Shown here in pieces: positions 9,439 through 21,200 of a stretch of 64,000 nucleotides of DNA. The translations under genes and the position numbers were made by a program. Below the pieces are notes generated by a model. The model did no database searches and was not told the origin of the DNA. It saw only the letters and a list, made by a program, of their open reading frames with translations. Source of the stretch: Schistocerca nitens (lineage: Eukaryota > Arthropoda > Insecta > Orthoptera > Acrididae); the NCBI RefSeq assembly GCF_023898315.1, contig NC_064617.1, positions 713,145,202 to 713,209,201 of the forward strand, read 5' to 3'. Position 1 is the first letter of the stretch. Every line of letters starts with the position of its first letter.

Positions 9439-10796
9439 CACTACTGGCCATTAAAATTGCTACACCACGAAGATGACGTGCTACGGCCATGAAATTTAAC
9501 CGACAGGAAGAAGATGCTGTGATATGCAAATGATTAGCTTTTCAGATCATTCACACAAGGTTCGCGCCGGTGGCGACACCTACAACGTACTGACATGAGG
9601 AAAGTTTCCAACTGATTTCTCATACACAAACAGCAGTTGACCGGCGTTGCCTGGTGAAACGTTGTTGTGATGCATCGTGTAAGGAGGAGAAATGCGTAAC
9701 ATCACGTTTCCGACTTTGATAAAGGTCGGATTGTAGCCTACCTCGATTGCGGTTTATTGTATCGCGACATTGCTGCTCGCGTTGGTCGAGATCCAATGGC
9801 TGTTAGCAGAATATGGAATCGGTGGGTTCAAAGGGTAATACGGAACGCCGTGCTGGATCCCAACGGCCTCGTATCACTAGCAGCCACGTCTCGATCGCCG
9901 ACTCAACAGATGGGGACGTTTGCAAGACAACAACCATCTGCACGAACAGTTCGACGACGTTTGCAGTAGTATGGACTATCAGCTCGGAGACCATGGCTGC
10001 GGTTACCCTTGACGCTGCATCCACAGACGGGAGGCTGTTGCGATGGTGTACTCAACGACGAACGTGGGTGCACGAATGGCAAAACGTTATTTTTTCTGCT
10101 GAATCCAGGTTCTGTTTACAGCATCATGATGGTCGCATCCGTGTTTGGCGACATCGCGGTGAACGCACATTGGAAGCGTGTATTCGCGTCATCTCCTTAC
10201 TGGCGTATCACCCGGCGTGATGGTATGGGGTGCCATTGGTTACACGTCTCGGTCACCTCTTATTCGCATTGACGGTACTTTGAACAGTGGACGTTACATT
10301 TCAGATGCGTTACGACCCGTGGCTCTAACCTTCATTCGATCCCTGCGAAATCCTACATTTCAGCAGGATAATGCACGACCGCATGTTGCAGGTCCTGTAC
10401 GGGCCTTTCTGGATACAGAAAATGTTCGACTGCTGCCCTGGCCAGCACATTCTCCAGATCTCTCACCAACTGAAAACGTCTGGTCAATGGTGGCCGAGCA
10501 ACTGGCTCGTCACAATACGCCAGTCACTACTCTTGATGAACTGTGGTATCGTGTTGAAACTGCATGTGCAGCTGTACCTGTACACGCCATCCAAGCTCTG
10601 TTTGACTCAATGCCCAGGCGTATCAAGGCCGTTATTACGGCCAGAGTTGGTTGTTCTGGGTACTCTCAGGATCTATTCACCCTAATTGCGTGAAAATGTA
10701 ATCGCATGTCAGTTCTAGTATAGTATATTTGTCCAATGAATACCCATTTATCATGTGCATTTCTTCTTGGTGTAGCAATTTTAATGGTCAGTAGTG
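9439..10796 (+). mobile_element. Tc1-like transposon, complete ends, dead transposase
   Basis: 1,358 bp with terminal inverted repeats of about 35 bp starting CACTACTGGCCATTAAAATT on the left and its near-exact complement on the right (two mismatches). A TA duplication sits on both sides (9437-9438 and 10797-10798). The inside encodes a Tc1-like transposase broken over three frames. It inserted at the edge of an RTE-type LINE remnant. Confidence 0.93.
9757..10693 (+). pseudogene. Tc1-like DD34E transposase, frameshifted
   Basis: Would cut and rejoin the element's ends. The helix-turn-helix start, IAARVGRDPMAVSRIWNRW, is in one frame. The middle, HEWQNVIFSAESRFCLQHHD, is in a second. The catalytic second half, SPGVMVWGAIGYTSRSPL, then FQQDNARPHV and WPAHSPDLSPTENVWSMV, is in a third (10178-10693) and ends at a natural-looking stop. 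The second aspartate (QQDN) and the final glutamate (PTEN) are kept. The first catalytic aspartate, normally FSDESRF, reads FSAESRF, an Asp to Ala change. The element cannot move itself but keeps ends another transposase could use. Confidence 0.85.
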
Positions 10797-10798
10797 TA

Positions 10799-11774
10799 AG
10801 TTCCTGCTGGAAGGCACCGCCCACCGTCTCCTATTGTTTTGACTCTTCGGAAGAACTAGAGAATCAGGGACGAATCTCATGCCGCTCTTATTTACTCAGC
10901 CCCTGCCCTCGTGCAGCAGAGGACTGGCCCTGCCCTGCCCTGCCCTGCCGACCGACATGTGGACTCTTCGTCGCGCTCCGCTGGCCGCATCCGTGTAGGC
11001 CGGTGGCCGCTGGCGGGGCGCGCGCTCGCGGCTATCGATTGCGTGCTGTGCGCGCTGCGGGCCACGCAGCCATGCGTCCGCGTGCCAGACGACACCTGTG
11101 CACGCCGGCTGGCTGCTTAAAGGGAACTTCTCCCCGACCCTGTCTGCCTGCTGCTGCGAGGCAAAGGGGGGCACCAGTGTTTGTAAGCCTACGTTCTGGT
11201 GAAGACGTTTGCAAGTCGGTTCTCGTCCCTTTCTGCACTGAGTGGCCAAATGTCATGGAAACGCACTGGATGTGTTCCCGGTCATCGACTGCTAAAGCCT
11301 ATGTATGACCGTACAGTCCTGGTAGAAATGGGTTCTTGAACCCAACATCCAAATCGGCGCCGATCTAACAGTAGACATTCTCTTGCCTCGTATGGCTCTG
11401 CGAGTTGTCCTTTCGTGAAACACTTGCGGTCGTCCTCTGCGGCTGTTTGTTCGTGTGCAAAAATTGTCTTTGGGACAATCTTGGGAAACCGAATTTTGGT
11501 ATAATCTCCCATACGTTGTAACCCATGGGTGTTGCACCATCATCCCACGTTGAAAGCCGATTAACTCGCGACGAGCTGCCTTGTTGACTACACACCTGTT
11601 TGCATCAGACTGATAAGATATTGGGTTTACACTAGCGCCGTACCTCGCATCTAGGCACGAGATTCAGGCTTCATAAATGGCGCATCTTGAAGTGGGACAA
11701 TCCTCTTACACACTACTTTATATGAGGTGTGAAGATAATCGGAGTGTTCGTCATACATTCTCATCTCTTTAATC
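10799..11774. other. CpG-rich patch in otherwise unrecognised DNA
   Basis: About 10890-11130 is strikingly rich in GC and CpG against its surroundings and includes (CCTGC)n around 10928-10950. This could be an unmethylated promoter-type island or a GC-rich repeat. ORFs across it overlap on both strands, as expected from GC-rich DNA with few stops. No splice or promoter motif is convincing, and the remainder holds nothing I recognise. Confidence 0.35.
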
Positions 11775-12903
11775 ACCTTGGATGAGGTGACAGAAGTCAC
11801 GGGATAGTGATGTGCATACATATGTGTGTGCCGTAGTATCGCGTACACAAGATATGAAAGGGCAGTGTATTGGCGGCGCTGTCATTTGTACTCGACGCAG
11901 ATAGGGCCACACGACGGGAATTACGACTTTAAACGCAGAATTGTAGTTGCAGATAGACACATGCGACATTCCATTTCGGAAATCGTTTGGAAATTCAATA
12001 TTCAGAGATGTGCAGTCTCAGGAGCATGTTAAGAATACCAAATTTAAGGCATTACCTCTCACCACGGTCAACGCAGTCACCAGCGTCCTTCACTTAACGG
12101 CCGAGAGCATTTTGAATAGAGTTTTCAGTGCTAACAGACAAGCAGCACTGCGTGAAATAACCACAGAATCAACGTGGGGCGTATGACGGACGAATTAATT
12201 AAGACAGTGTGCGGCGAAATTTAGAGTTAATGGGCTGTGACAGCAGACGACGGACGTGAGTATCTTTGCCAGCAGCACGACATCGCCTGCAGTGCCTCTC
12301 CTGGGCTCGTGACCATATCGGTTGCAGCCTAGACGACTGCAAAATTGTGGCCTGATCAGATGACTCCCGATTTCAGTTGGTAAGAGCTGATGATAGCGTT
12401 CGAGTGTTGCGGAGACCACACGAAGCTATGGACCCAAGTTATCAAGAATGCACAGTGTAAGCTGATGATGGCCCCATAATGGCGTGCTTACATGGAATGG
12501 ACAGGGTCCTCTGGTCCATCTGAACCGATCATTGACTGGTAAATGTTGTGTTCGGCTCCATCGAATTCATGTCCCCAAACGATGGATTTTTTTGGGTGAC
12601 AATGCGTCGTGTAAACATTGTGTACAGTCCAAGAGAATGATTTGGCCACCCAGATCATCCGACATGAATCCCACCGAACATTTATGGGACATAATCGAGA
12701 GGTCAGTTCGCGTACAAAATCCTGCACCGGCAACACTTTCGCATTTATGGACGGCTATAGAGCCAACATGGCTCAGTATTTCTGCAAGGGGCTTCCGAAT
12801 ACTTGTTGATTCCATTCCACGTCGAGATGCTGCACTACACCGCTCAAAAGGAGGTCCGTCACGATGTTAGGAGGTATCCCATGACTTTTGCCAACTCGGT
12901 GTA
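11775..12903 (+). mobile_element. Tc1-like transposon, second family, decayed
   Basis: Left end near GAGGTGACAGAAGTCACGGG and right end near ATCCCATGACTTTTGCC are imperfect inverted repeats of each other over about 19 bp. Between them the sequence follows a Tc1-type element I know from locusts: a helix-turn-helix region, then the catalytic domain at 12420-12870. Exact ends and the TA duplication are uncertain because the tips have diverged. Confidence 0.7.
12484..12870 (+). pseudogene. Tc1-like transposase C-terminal half
   Basis: The 128-codon frame shows GDNASCKHCVQSKRM, WPPRSSDMNPTEHLWDII and SIPRRDAALHRSKGG, matching the second and third catalytic blocks of Tc1 transposases (QDNARxH; SPDLNPIEHLWD; SLPxRxxAVxxAKGG). 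The Asp and Glu of those blocks remain. Upstream, the first block reads DDCKIVAXSDDSRFQL-like in a shifted frame with stops at about 12183 and 12225. It is clearly inactive. Confidence 0.75.
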
Positions 12904-12968
12904 TATCTCACGTAGCGTTAGTGAGAAAAAAAGATACGTAATGGCAGTTACCGAAAAATGTGGAGAAT

Positions 12969-13177
12969 TAAAAAAAAAAAGAGGTTCAAATGGCTCTGAG
13001 CACTATGCGACCTAACTTCTGAGGTCATCAGTCGCCTAGAACTTAGAACTAATTAAACCTAACTAACCTAAGGACATCACACACATCCATGCCCGAGGCA
13101 GGATTCGAACCTGTGACCGTAGCGGTCGCTCGGTTCGAGACTGTAGCGCCTAGAACCGCACGGGCACTCCGGCCGGC
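12969..13177 (-). mobile_element. SINE type A, full length
   Basis: Minus-strand copy with poly-A side at 12969-12979, body from GGTTCAAATGGCTCTGAGC and tRNA-like head ending GCACTCCGGCCGGC. TSD TGTGGAGAAT at 12959-12968 and 13178-13187. Confidence 0.92.
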
Positions 13178-13187
13178 TGTGGAGAAT

Positions 13188-16100
13188 AAATTTTACTTCG
13201 ATCAGCAGTCGAATGGTATGAGACATTAATATTGGTACGATGTACCCACCGCCAATCACTGTACAATGACTTAGGAAGTATTAATGTAGATGTTGCACGT
13301 TGAACCGAAGTCGCACGCCTTATGTTCAGTTATGATTCTAGACTGCAATTCTAGAGGTGTAAAATTCTATTAAGGCCTAAAAGAGTGTTCTTTAATTATA
13401 ACTTTGAAGGTTACCGTCATTAAGCCACTGAAGTCTAATTAGAGGGGAGCAGGGCTCAAGGTCCCGTCCGACTATACTGTTCTTGATTTTTCGTGGTTTT
13501 CTTTACGTTCTACACGACGTGATGTTAAACCTTAAAGTTCTTCCTTGCCTTTCACAGGTTCATATTACGTTACAGAACCCGGACTCTAAGCAAAATACGT
13601 GCCTTTTGCTGGCAGTGCTGTACCAGTTGGATTACCAGAGCGCGACTTAGGCAACGACTTAAAGCTTTATCTAACCACAGGTTCGTCTGAATTCGTTGCA
13701 AAGCACACACATTGGAATTTCTTACGCATCCCATGTCCGCTTCATCAGTGCGCCGAGCCATTTTGCTTTGGCTTCTCTAACAAGATGCTACGGTACTGTG
13801 GCGCCGGGTATTTCAAAACGTGTCAGGACTACACACAATTACCTGCAAACATGCGAAAATTGAAGCTCGTAACTTTACTTTTTGTAGGTGATAATTATAA
13901 TTTTGACTCCTCTAATAGTGTGCCAAGAATAAAAGCTTTTAATCTTAATTACTGCACCAAGCCTGTGATTAAGGTAACTTTTGTGGTATAAACATTTTCC
14001 GTGCAGGTGCTTCACATCGCTCCATGAGGCGTCTTCAGCTGGTAGACCGCAGCCAACTGTTTCTACACGTGTATTCCGCAAGACAGCGGAAGTGTATAGC
14101 AAAGGTTTCATGTTCTCTCTCCTTCTTTCTGTTCCATTCGCAGGTGATGCTACACCTTCAAACAAACTCGAATTTCACTATATTTTTCCCCTCGTGATAA
14201 TTACCCCATACAGTTTTTGGCCGAGGTTATAAGCTCCTTGCCTCTTACTGGAACGTGGACTCTCATGTCGAGAGTTAAACTTTCCACGATGTGCAGTGCC
14301 CTTCGTGCTTGGCCTGAATTGTCCATGAAAGTGTACTTGATTTACTTTGCTCAGGACGGATGTTAGCGTTGAAATTTTCATTATTATGTATTCCTTAAAA
14401 TTTTGAGCAACCTACGTATTCGCTGACTGCTTTAACTGTGCGATATTAAGTGTTTTAAATATTGAGTATGATTTGCGTCTTAAAAGTCGATGGAGCGTAA
14501 GTTAGCAGAGGACTATATAAAACTTCTTTGAAAGATGTTGTTAACAATTTCTTTTCCTGCTGTCTCCCTAATATGATTAACTGTAGCGCTTTTGTAATCT
14601 GTCCTTAGTCTTTCGCGGTGGTGGCATACCTGGATGTACATCAAATGGAGATAATATTTTCGTTTTACAAGCCACATCAGTTGAGGTCAAATTCTCGAGC
14701 TTTCGATACCTGTCACCGCCTTGCTGCTTATCTGACCTTCCTGCGCGTGCATTAAATTCGACATATATCTGGAGCGTTTTGTACATTGCTGCCTGGCGTG
14801 TAGGGATGGACACCTTTCCTGTCCGGCAACCAGAAATGTTCCAAAGACGATGGAGGTGTCAGCTGTCCAAAACTCAAGAATTTTCTCTCAATTCATGAGG
14901 CTTGAAACCTAACATTTTATCCAGTTGCGTAGTCTCCAAATACTTCGCTTCAAGTGTAAGGTCAGTCACGTATATACGAGAGATAAAGTGAACACAAAAT
15001 TGAATCCTGCTTGTTCCAATGTGTAAATTCTCTACAGTCACTAAAGTTTCTCTCCCTCCAGCGTTGTTTGAATTAATCAGCAAACTAGTTTTTGCATCAT
15101 TTCTTTCTAGTACGATTCCACGGAGTTGTTTGTAACAGCATTAACTTAAGGCTTAAGTTTTTATAAGAGACTATAATAATCTGTACAATCGAATGCTTTC
15201 GATACACACAAAAGATATGTTCGTATTTGAGCCTGTAGCCAAAACACCCGCTATCTTCATCCAATTCTGAACTGTCACTACATGCGACGCAATTTGCAGA
15301 ACAAAGTTGAATTTCTTGAACCGTTTTTGCTGTCTTGTAGGCCATGACCGCCTTTCTAGTTTGATAAAACACTAATTTTCGGAGTGTCAGTTGTTTTCCA
15401 CGAATGGTGTCTATAACCCACCAGTTGCCTTCTCGTGAACAAAATGAAGCCACGTATTATATTCTTATTGTGTTTTTCAATGAGGAGAAAATGTGATTTC
15501 ATAGAGTATGATTTCTTTGTGGATGCCATTGAACTCATGAGGAGGTGGAGGAAGAGGAAGAGATTATCGACGAAGAGGTGTTTAAAATCTTTTCTTCGCC
15601 AATTAATGCTTTCGAAATTCTTTTATTACACCCACGCAGATCACGCGCATTTTAGAAAAAAACTGCCAGGTGATCACTGGTAAAATGTTATTGTACTCCA
15701 GCTTTTTGGAGATTCAGGATGTCTGAATGAATTCAACGTCGCTAAAGACACACTAATAGTTCTGTGCGGAGAATTAGCGAATGTTTCCTCACCAGCCATA
15801 GCTTTTGTGCGAGTGCGTATCACACCAAATGAGGGCGTGTTTATACCAGTGTACAGGTCAGCCACTTATGCAGGATCAATGGTTGTTGCCAAGCAGTTAG
15901 ATTTTGCTAATTCAGCCAGTTTATTATCACTTATTTACCTCTTTCTGTCTAATAAAGGGAAAATATGGTTCTCTTGTAAAACAGGAAATGAATAACTTTT
16001 ATTGGTGAGTACAGTACTAGTTCCTTTCCTTTACTCTACACGAAATTATTTCGCCGACATTAACCAACACACTAAAACGTTAATAGCAATTTGACAATCC

Positions 16101-16921
16101 AGTCACGACTCAGATGCGGTGAAGTTTTTACACGGAACGAAAGTCGACTGTAGGAGCTGAAATCTGGCCCTCAAACCGGTATCACTCGGATGAATGTAGA
16201 TATGTTCACATAACCAGAGAGAAGCAGTGTTGTGAAATCGGTTTTGCGGAAAATCAAATTTAAGAACCCGTGTAAGCATAGTGATTTGCGCGCCATGTGC
16301 TCGTCAGTAGTTCAGAATTAACAGCCGGAGTATTGTAGAAAGGTCTGAGGCAACATTTTTGGATAAATGTTTCTCGGGTTTCTTGCCGCGTTATGCTTTT
16401 TTCAACGACTTACTCTGACTTGATCATCAGGAGTTAACTGCCTTACTACTTTGCCTTGTGTCACGTTAGTCTGTAGTCGGTCGAAATATGTCATGGAGAC
16501 ATCACGAAGACACGGAAGTTCCATGTGCTATTAAAGACTATGGTAGTATCTGTGAGAGGGGAACATTAATAGAGATGCTGATTCCGTTAGACGCTACGGG
16601 ATGGATGAGTCAGATCATTCCTCATTAGCATTTCTGCATCGGGAGGCCGTTCCCACACACCACTAACGGTATAGCCCCAACACGGTTAAAGTTATAGCTG
16701 CAAATTTTGAACTCAGCGGCTTCTTAAATGAGGGAATCCCAATAGGTAATATAATCGTTTCAACAAACATGAGCGTCTGTTTGCCAACAACAAATTATCA
16801 AAATCGTCATTCGTAATATGCCGTCGGTTCTCTTTGCAGCATTGTGAAATCGTGTGTATAGATTGACCAAAATACATGCTGCTGCGTTGACAAGGACCTA
16901 TATACTACAGAATCACTGACA
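13188..16921. other. No gene or repeat recognised
   Basis: 3.7 kb of AT-rich sequence. The longest ORF (13599-13991, plus, 130 codons) has no motif I know and no partner nearby. Several 60-118-codon ORFs on both strands near 14900-15700 likewise lack domains. I cannot exclude a small host exon, but nothing supports one. Confidence 0.4.
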
Positions 16922-17150
16922 AGGGGAAGGCCTCAGACACGGCCAACCGATTCGGCTCAGATTTGGCAGGTCGCTTGTATACAACCTAAAACGAAGGAAT
17001 CTAAGATATTTTGGATCAACACCCCCGCGTTTTTGAGAAAATCAGTCCTAAAGGTTATGACGAGCGATCGACTCAAAATTGGTGGGATCGATAGATAATT
17101 GTAAATAGAGCATTTTTCATCATCAGATGTGGGGTCCGAAAACGCATACT

Positions 17151-17378
17151 GCCCGCATCTCGTGGTCGTGCGGTAGCGTTCTCGCTTCCCACGCCCGGGT
17201 TCCCGGGTTCGATTCCCGGCGGGGTCAGGGATTTTCTCTGCCTCGGGATGGCTGGGTGTTGTGTGCTGTCCTTAGGTTAGTTAGGTTTAACTAGTTCTAA
17301 GTTCTAGGGGACTTATGACCACAGCAGTTGAGTCCCATAGTGCTCAGAGCCATTTGAGCCATTTGAACCATTTGAACC
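17151..17378 (+). mobile_element. SINE type B (different tRNA head, same body)
   Basis: Head GCATCTCGTGGTCGTGCGGT...GGTTCGATTCCCGGCGGGGT is unlike type A, but from TCCTTAGGTTAGTTAGG onward the body is the same, ending with three GCCATTTGA-type repeats. TSD AAAACGCATACT at 17139-17150 and 17379-17390. It lies in the left arm of the foldback element; the right arm lacks it. Confidence 0.93.
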
Positions 17379-17720
17379 AAAACGCATACTTTTCCAGAAA
17401 TCGAGGTAAGAAACTGTTACAGCTGCCTCTTATGTAAGCACATGGTTACTGGCTGGGAATCGGAAAACCCGGTTTTGTATCCTGAAGAAACCTAGCGGAT
17501 GTTATTGTTTTCGTTTGTATTTTTCCATTTGTCAATTGATAGGGATAGGATGGTTAATAAGGTAAGTAAATCAATAAGGAATGATAATAATAAGGTAGGC
17601 AAACTAATTTCACAAACGCCGTGAGTTAGTAAAGTATCAAACTTTTAAGCCTTGTCACATGAAAACAACTCCGAGTAAGAGTGCTGCGAATTCCTCACGA
17701 GGGATCACAGATAGCCAACC

Positions 17721-17939
17721 GTGCGACCGCTTGTTTACAGCAAGGCACGGGATAGAATGCACGCGGGGAGAGTTATGTTGTCCCGGTTGCCTCTTCGTCA
17801 TATCATAGAGAAGGAACAGTGTAGCTGTCGAAAGATTGCATTCATTAGATGCTCTTGGTGCCGTGAGTATATTTGTTTGAAATGTTTATATGACAAGTAC
17901 CATCCATCTAGTTGTTCGAAGAAAAGTGAGGACACGTAA
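17721..17939 (+). CDS. Small cysteine-rich ORF in foldback loop (72 aa)
   Basis: Function unknown. Residues 33-66 carry C-X-C-X8-C-X2-C-X5-C-X2-C then YH-X3-C, a spacing suggestive of a cross-braced zinc-binding module. The C-terminal cysteine-rich domain of piggyBac transposases has a similar look (CxxC...CxxC...C...YH). If that is right, this is the last exon-like scrap of the transposase that once lay between the two arms. No upstream catalytic region is visible, and no TTAA duplication supports piggyBac. It may equally be unrelated. Confidence 0.35.
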   Translation: MRPLVYSKARDRMHAGRVMLSRLPLRHIIEKEQCSCRKIAFIRCSWCREYICLKCLYDKYHPSSCSKKSEDT

Positions 17940-18569
17940 CAGTGACTGGAAGAGCCATTGTAAAGTGACCTGGAATAACATTTTAGTTGTTTACTATCCC
18001 AAGAGGTTTGAGAAATTTATTTGCCCACCTTATTATTATCATTCCTTGTTGATTTACTTACCTTATTAACCCTCCTATCCCTATCAATTGAGATATGGAA
18101 AAACACAAACCAAAAGAATAATATCCACTACGTTTCTTCGAGATTCGCAGCCAGTTACCTTTGCCGTTGCGCCATCGGTGCTGTCGGCGAAAAGCGTTGA
18201 CCATGTGGGTACAGAAGCGGCAGTTGTAAAAGTTTCTTACCTCTATTTCTGGAAAGGTATGCATTTTCGGATCCCATACCTAATGATGAAAAATGCTCTA
18301 TTTACAATTATCTATCGATCCCGCCAATTTTGAGTCGATCGCTCGTCATAACCTTTAGGGGTGATTTTCTCAAAAACGCGGGGGTGTTGACCCAAAATAT
18401 CTTAGATTCCTTCGTTTCAGGTTGTACACATGCGACCTGCCAAATCTGAGCCGAATGGGTTGGCCGTGTCTGAGGCCTTACCCTTGTGAGACCATTTCTT
18501 GTGAATGCGATAGCAGATCGAAGCAGCACTGTTTTAAGCAGGCTGGCCTTGTATTCTGGAGAATGGTGG

Positions 18570-18690
18570 TTAAAATCGTCATTCGGCCATCCTTATTTAG
18601 GTTTTCCTTGGTTCCTTAAATTACTACAGGAAAATGCTGATACGCTTCGTACTACAAGGCCACGGCCAACTACCTGTCCCGTTTTTGTCA
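18570..18690 (+). repeat. Degraded dispersed-repeat fragment
   Basis: TCGTCATTCGGCCATCCTTA and the following TTTAGGTTTTCC and GGCCACGGCCAACTACC resemble the tail of a very common orthopteran dispersed repeat that I know with TTTAGGTTTTCCGTGATTTC. No ends or TSD can be defined. Confidence 0.4.
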
Positions 18691-20178
18691 AAATGTACAT
18701 GTAAGTACGTAAAGATCTGTATACATGAATTATGTTACAAGACGACGACGACGTACGATTTCAGAACACTGCCCCGAGCACCTACACCAAATTTCGACAA
18801 ATCTGCTGTTGCCGAATGAATCCTCATAAAAAAATATACGATCATGTGTGATGAAATGATATTCTTATTGCTTCCATGTGCGTATTGAGATTCTGTCATC
18901 CGAGAATCTATTCAGATCACAATGTGTTCCTACAACTTCAATCAGACATCAAGTTTATCCTTAGTAGTGCGTGCAACCGGCCGCTTGATGCCGATAGTCT
19001 TCAGAAAATTAACCTGAGTTATCCACCATCTAAGGAAGTCAGCATCGCTAGTAACGTTCCTCCGTCATAGATATCTACATAATCTTACGTAGCAAGTGAA
19101 AGTTCCGTGAGTTCGTGACGTAATTTTACCGACTGCATACTAAAGTATGACACGTAGAGTGCCAAAAGTAAGGGAACAGTGCGGTTGTTTTCCTAGTAGA
19201 GTTGGTCATTAAGGTCGTACCCACGTTACCTGTATGTTGGGTGTTTTGCATACCTAATGAGCGTTACCACATAGCGATCGATTTCTGTACGTATGCGATC
19301 AGTGTCTTACTAGAGTCTCCTAAAACCAGAAGCAGTGAACCGTGCAGAAACTCATTGTGGTTATATAAAGGACGGGGACTCTACGGAAAACTTTTCTTCT
19401 GCATAGTTACACTCCTGTCTGTTACTTAAGAATAAACAGTGTTCATAGCAAAACTGAAATTGTCAATGTTTAATTCAGGTTTTATTCGAAAATTGTTGAT
19501 TCGTAATATGAAACAGAGGGATGCTGTAGTAGAAATAAAGAAAACAATACAGATTTATCATGCAGTGCTAGAAAACCAGCAAAAAGGTAAAATAAATCGC
19601 AAAACCAAAATATATCAAACGTCGCCTCAATACCACGTCGCACTTACACAAAACATTTTTCTGTCATTCATAAACACCTATCGCATTTATCAATAATAAT
19701 ACGGAAGGCTTATGTTTGATCATGATGAGGGTTCTTGGATTGGGTACAAAATAACAACAATAGTTATATATATTTGTAATGTTTGTGGATATAAACTGTA
19801 CTTGCATTAAAAGTAATTGCTTTGGTTACACAAAAGCGCAGTAGTTAATGTGATCAAATAATTTTTATTATTTAAAAATGTAGTTAATGTTCTGTAAGGA
19901 TACAAACTGCACAATGGACTAACACTTAATGATGTTTGGTTTTAATTATGTGCACAAAAAAAAACAAAAAACAAAAAAAAGAGAAGTCGTCGGCTCTCCC
20001 ACACATTGATTTATGTCTCCTTCTTTGCCAATACTACCGGTAATCCTATTTTCTACGTGATTTACGTAATGTACCGAAAGTACCGAACCGTAGTTTTGGT
20101 AGAGCCGAAGTCTAAACACTAAGGATTATTAGTGCGACAGTTATTTCCTGACGACGAGAACATAGGAAGTCTTTGAAA
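18691..20178. other. No feature seen
   Basis: AT-rich, with ORFs at 19202-19429 and 19439-19696 that carry no recognisable domain. An A-rich tract lies at 19958-19980. Confidence 0.4.
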
Positions 20179-20189
20179 GCTTGGGTTTA

Positions 20190-20418
20190 GCCGCGCGGGA
20201 TAAGCCGAGCGGTCTGGGCGCTGCAGTCATGGGCTGTGCGGCTGGTCCCGGCGGAGGTTCGAATCCTCCCTCGGGCATGGGTGTGTGTGTGTGTGTGTCT
20301 GTGTGTGTGTGTGTGTTTGTCCTTAGGATAATTTAGGTTAAGCAGTGTGTAAGCTTAGGGACTGATTACCTTAGCAGTTAAGTCCCGTAAGACTTCACAC
20401 ACATTTGAACATTTTTTT
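20190..20418 (+). mobile_element. SINE type C (third head, diverged body)
   Basis: Head GCCGCGCGGGATAAGCCGAG with a long variable arm and B box GGTTCGAATCC. An internal (GT)n run at about 20280-20318 follows, then a body related to type A (TTAGGGACTGATTACCTTAG, TTAAGTCCCGTAAGACTTC, ACATTTGAACATTTTT). TSD GCTTGGGTTTA at 20179-20189 and 20419-20429. Confidence 0.9.
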
Positions 20419-20578
20419 GCTTGGGTTTATAAACAAATCTGACGCGGCAAGGGATCCGAGAAATAAGGAGAGGGCGGCAAATGATTTTTCGAATGCGGAT
20501 GCACACCACGCTGTAACTATTATTGGAATCACCAAGATGCTGCGAGTAATAAGCTAATGCGCAATCGTTACTGCATTC

Positions 20579-20790
20579 CTAGTGTGTGGATAAGTTGAGA
20601 ATTTGGATCTGACGGGAGGCATCATAGGGTTGTTCTTGCAGTTGCGCTGACCACTGTGTCCGGATGGTTTGTTGGTCAGAGCATCTGCCTAGAGAGCAGG
20701 AGACCGGGTTCGAATCCTGCTCCAACACAAATTTTCTACTTTTGCCATTCGTGTAAATCAACGCCAACTTGCAGCCAGTGCCTGTAATTC

Positions 20791-20792
<2 letters not shown>
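20579..20792 (+). repeat. tRNA-like dispersed repeat
   Basis: A 74-base tRNA-like core (GGTTTGTTGGTCAGAGCATC, a CCTAGAGAGCAGG anticodon arm, B box GGTTCGAATCC) sits inside a longer unit starting GTGTGGATAAGTTGAGAATT and running into the TA repeat. I recognise the whole unit as a common orthopteran repeat, so it is a tRNA-derived retroelement rather than a tRNA gene. Confidence 0.6.

Positions 20793-20853
<61 letters not shown>
20793..20853. repeat. (TA)n microsatellite
   Basis: About 30 uninterrupted TA units directly after the tRNA-like repeat. This may be its 3' tail. Confidence 0.97.
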
Positions 20854-20854
<1 letters not shown>

Positions 20855-20869
20855 TGTGATGTGCTTTTA

Positions 20870-21200
20870 CGGTCCACAGCATTGGAGAGTATCTTGTCGG
20901 ATGTAGTAGCGGCGTCCAGAGAGAGGAACGCTGCCGCTGGGCCGGGTGCGGTTTCGTAGAGCGGCGGGGGAGCGGCAGCGAGGGCGGCAGGTGGATTGCA
21001 CGGCGCCCTAGGGCACCACTCGTCCGGCGGCGGCGAGCCCTCGGCACGAGGCGGGAGGCGGGAGGCGCCAGGGAGCGCCGTAATTGCCGCCGCGCCCAAC
21101 TTGGTTAATTACCCGACCGCTACAAGGCCCCGGCACAACTTCGCCCGTCTTGCGAAAGATTCTTGCCGTCCTTCCGTCGTAAGCGGACACGAGGCGCTCA
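20870..21200. other. CpG-rich patch
   Basis: Very high GC and CpG (for example GGCGGCGGCGAGCCCTCGGC, two GGCGGGAGGCGGGAGGCG-type repeats), contrasting with the AT-rich surroundings. It might be a promoter island or the GC-rich start of a transcribed repeat. No TATA element or first exon could be fixed. Both-strand ORFs here only reflect few stop codons. Confidence 0.35.

Larger units (their letters stand above)
16922..18490. mobile_element. Foldback DNA transposon with ~450-bp inverted arms
   Basis: The left arm (16922-17608, including a SINE) and right arm (18018-18490) are inverted copies at roughly 90% or better identity by eye. The left tip is ACAAGGGGAAGGCCTCAGAC and the right tip is the complement of ACAAGGGTAAGGCCTCAGAC. 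The right arm has about 55 bp lacking from the left. The 410-bp loop carries a 72-codon cysteine-rich ORF. I see no clear target duplication, so the superfamily is open. ACAAGGGGAA tips resemble a repeat I know from locust sequence. Confidence 0.75.

Noticed and set aside
10736-11308. 190-codon ORF with a hydrophobic start resembling a signal peptide
   Set aside because: It begins inside the Tc1 3' end and runs through a GC-rich patch with long ORFs on both strands, so openness is compositional; no domain seen.
13599-13991. Possible small host gene (130 codons)
   Set aside because: No domain, no signal, no supporting neighbour; length is within chance for 64 kb.
20640-20735. Functional tRNA gene
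   Set aside because: The tRNA-like core is embedded in a longer dispersed unit and lacks a clean acceptor stem and terminator; it is a tRNA-derived repeat. The SINE heads were rejected as tRNA genes for the same reason.
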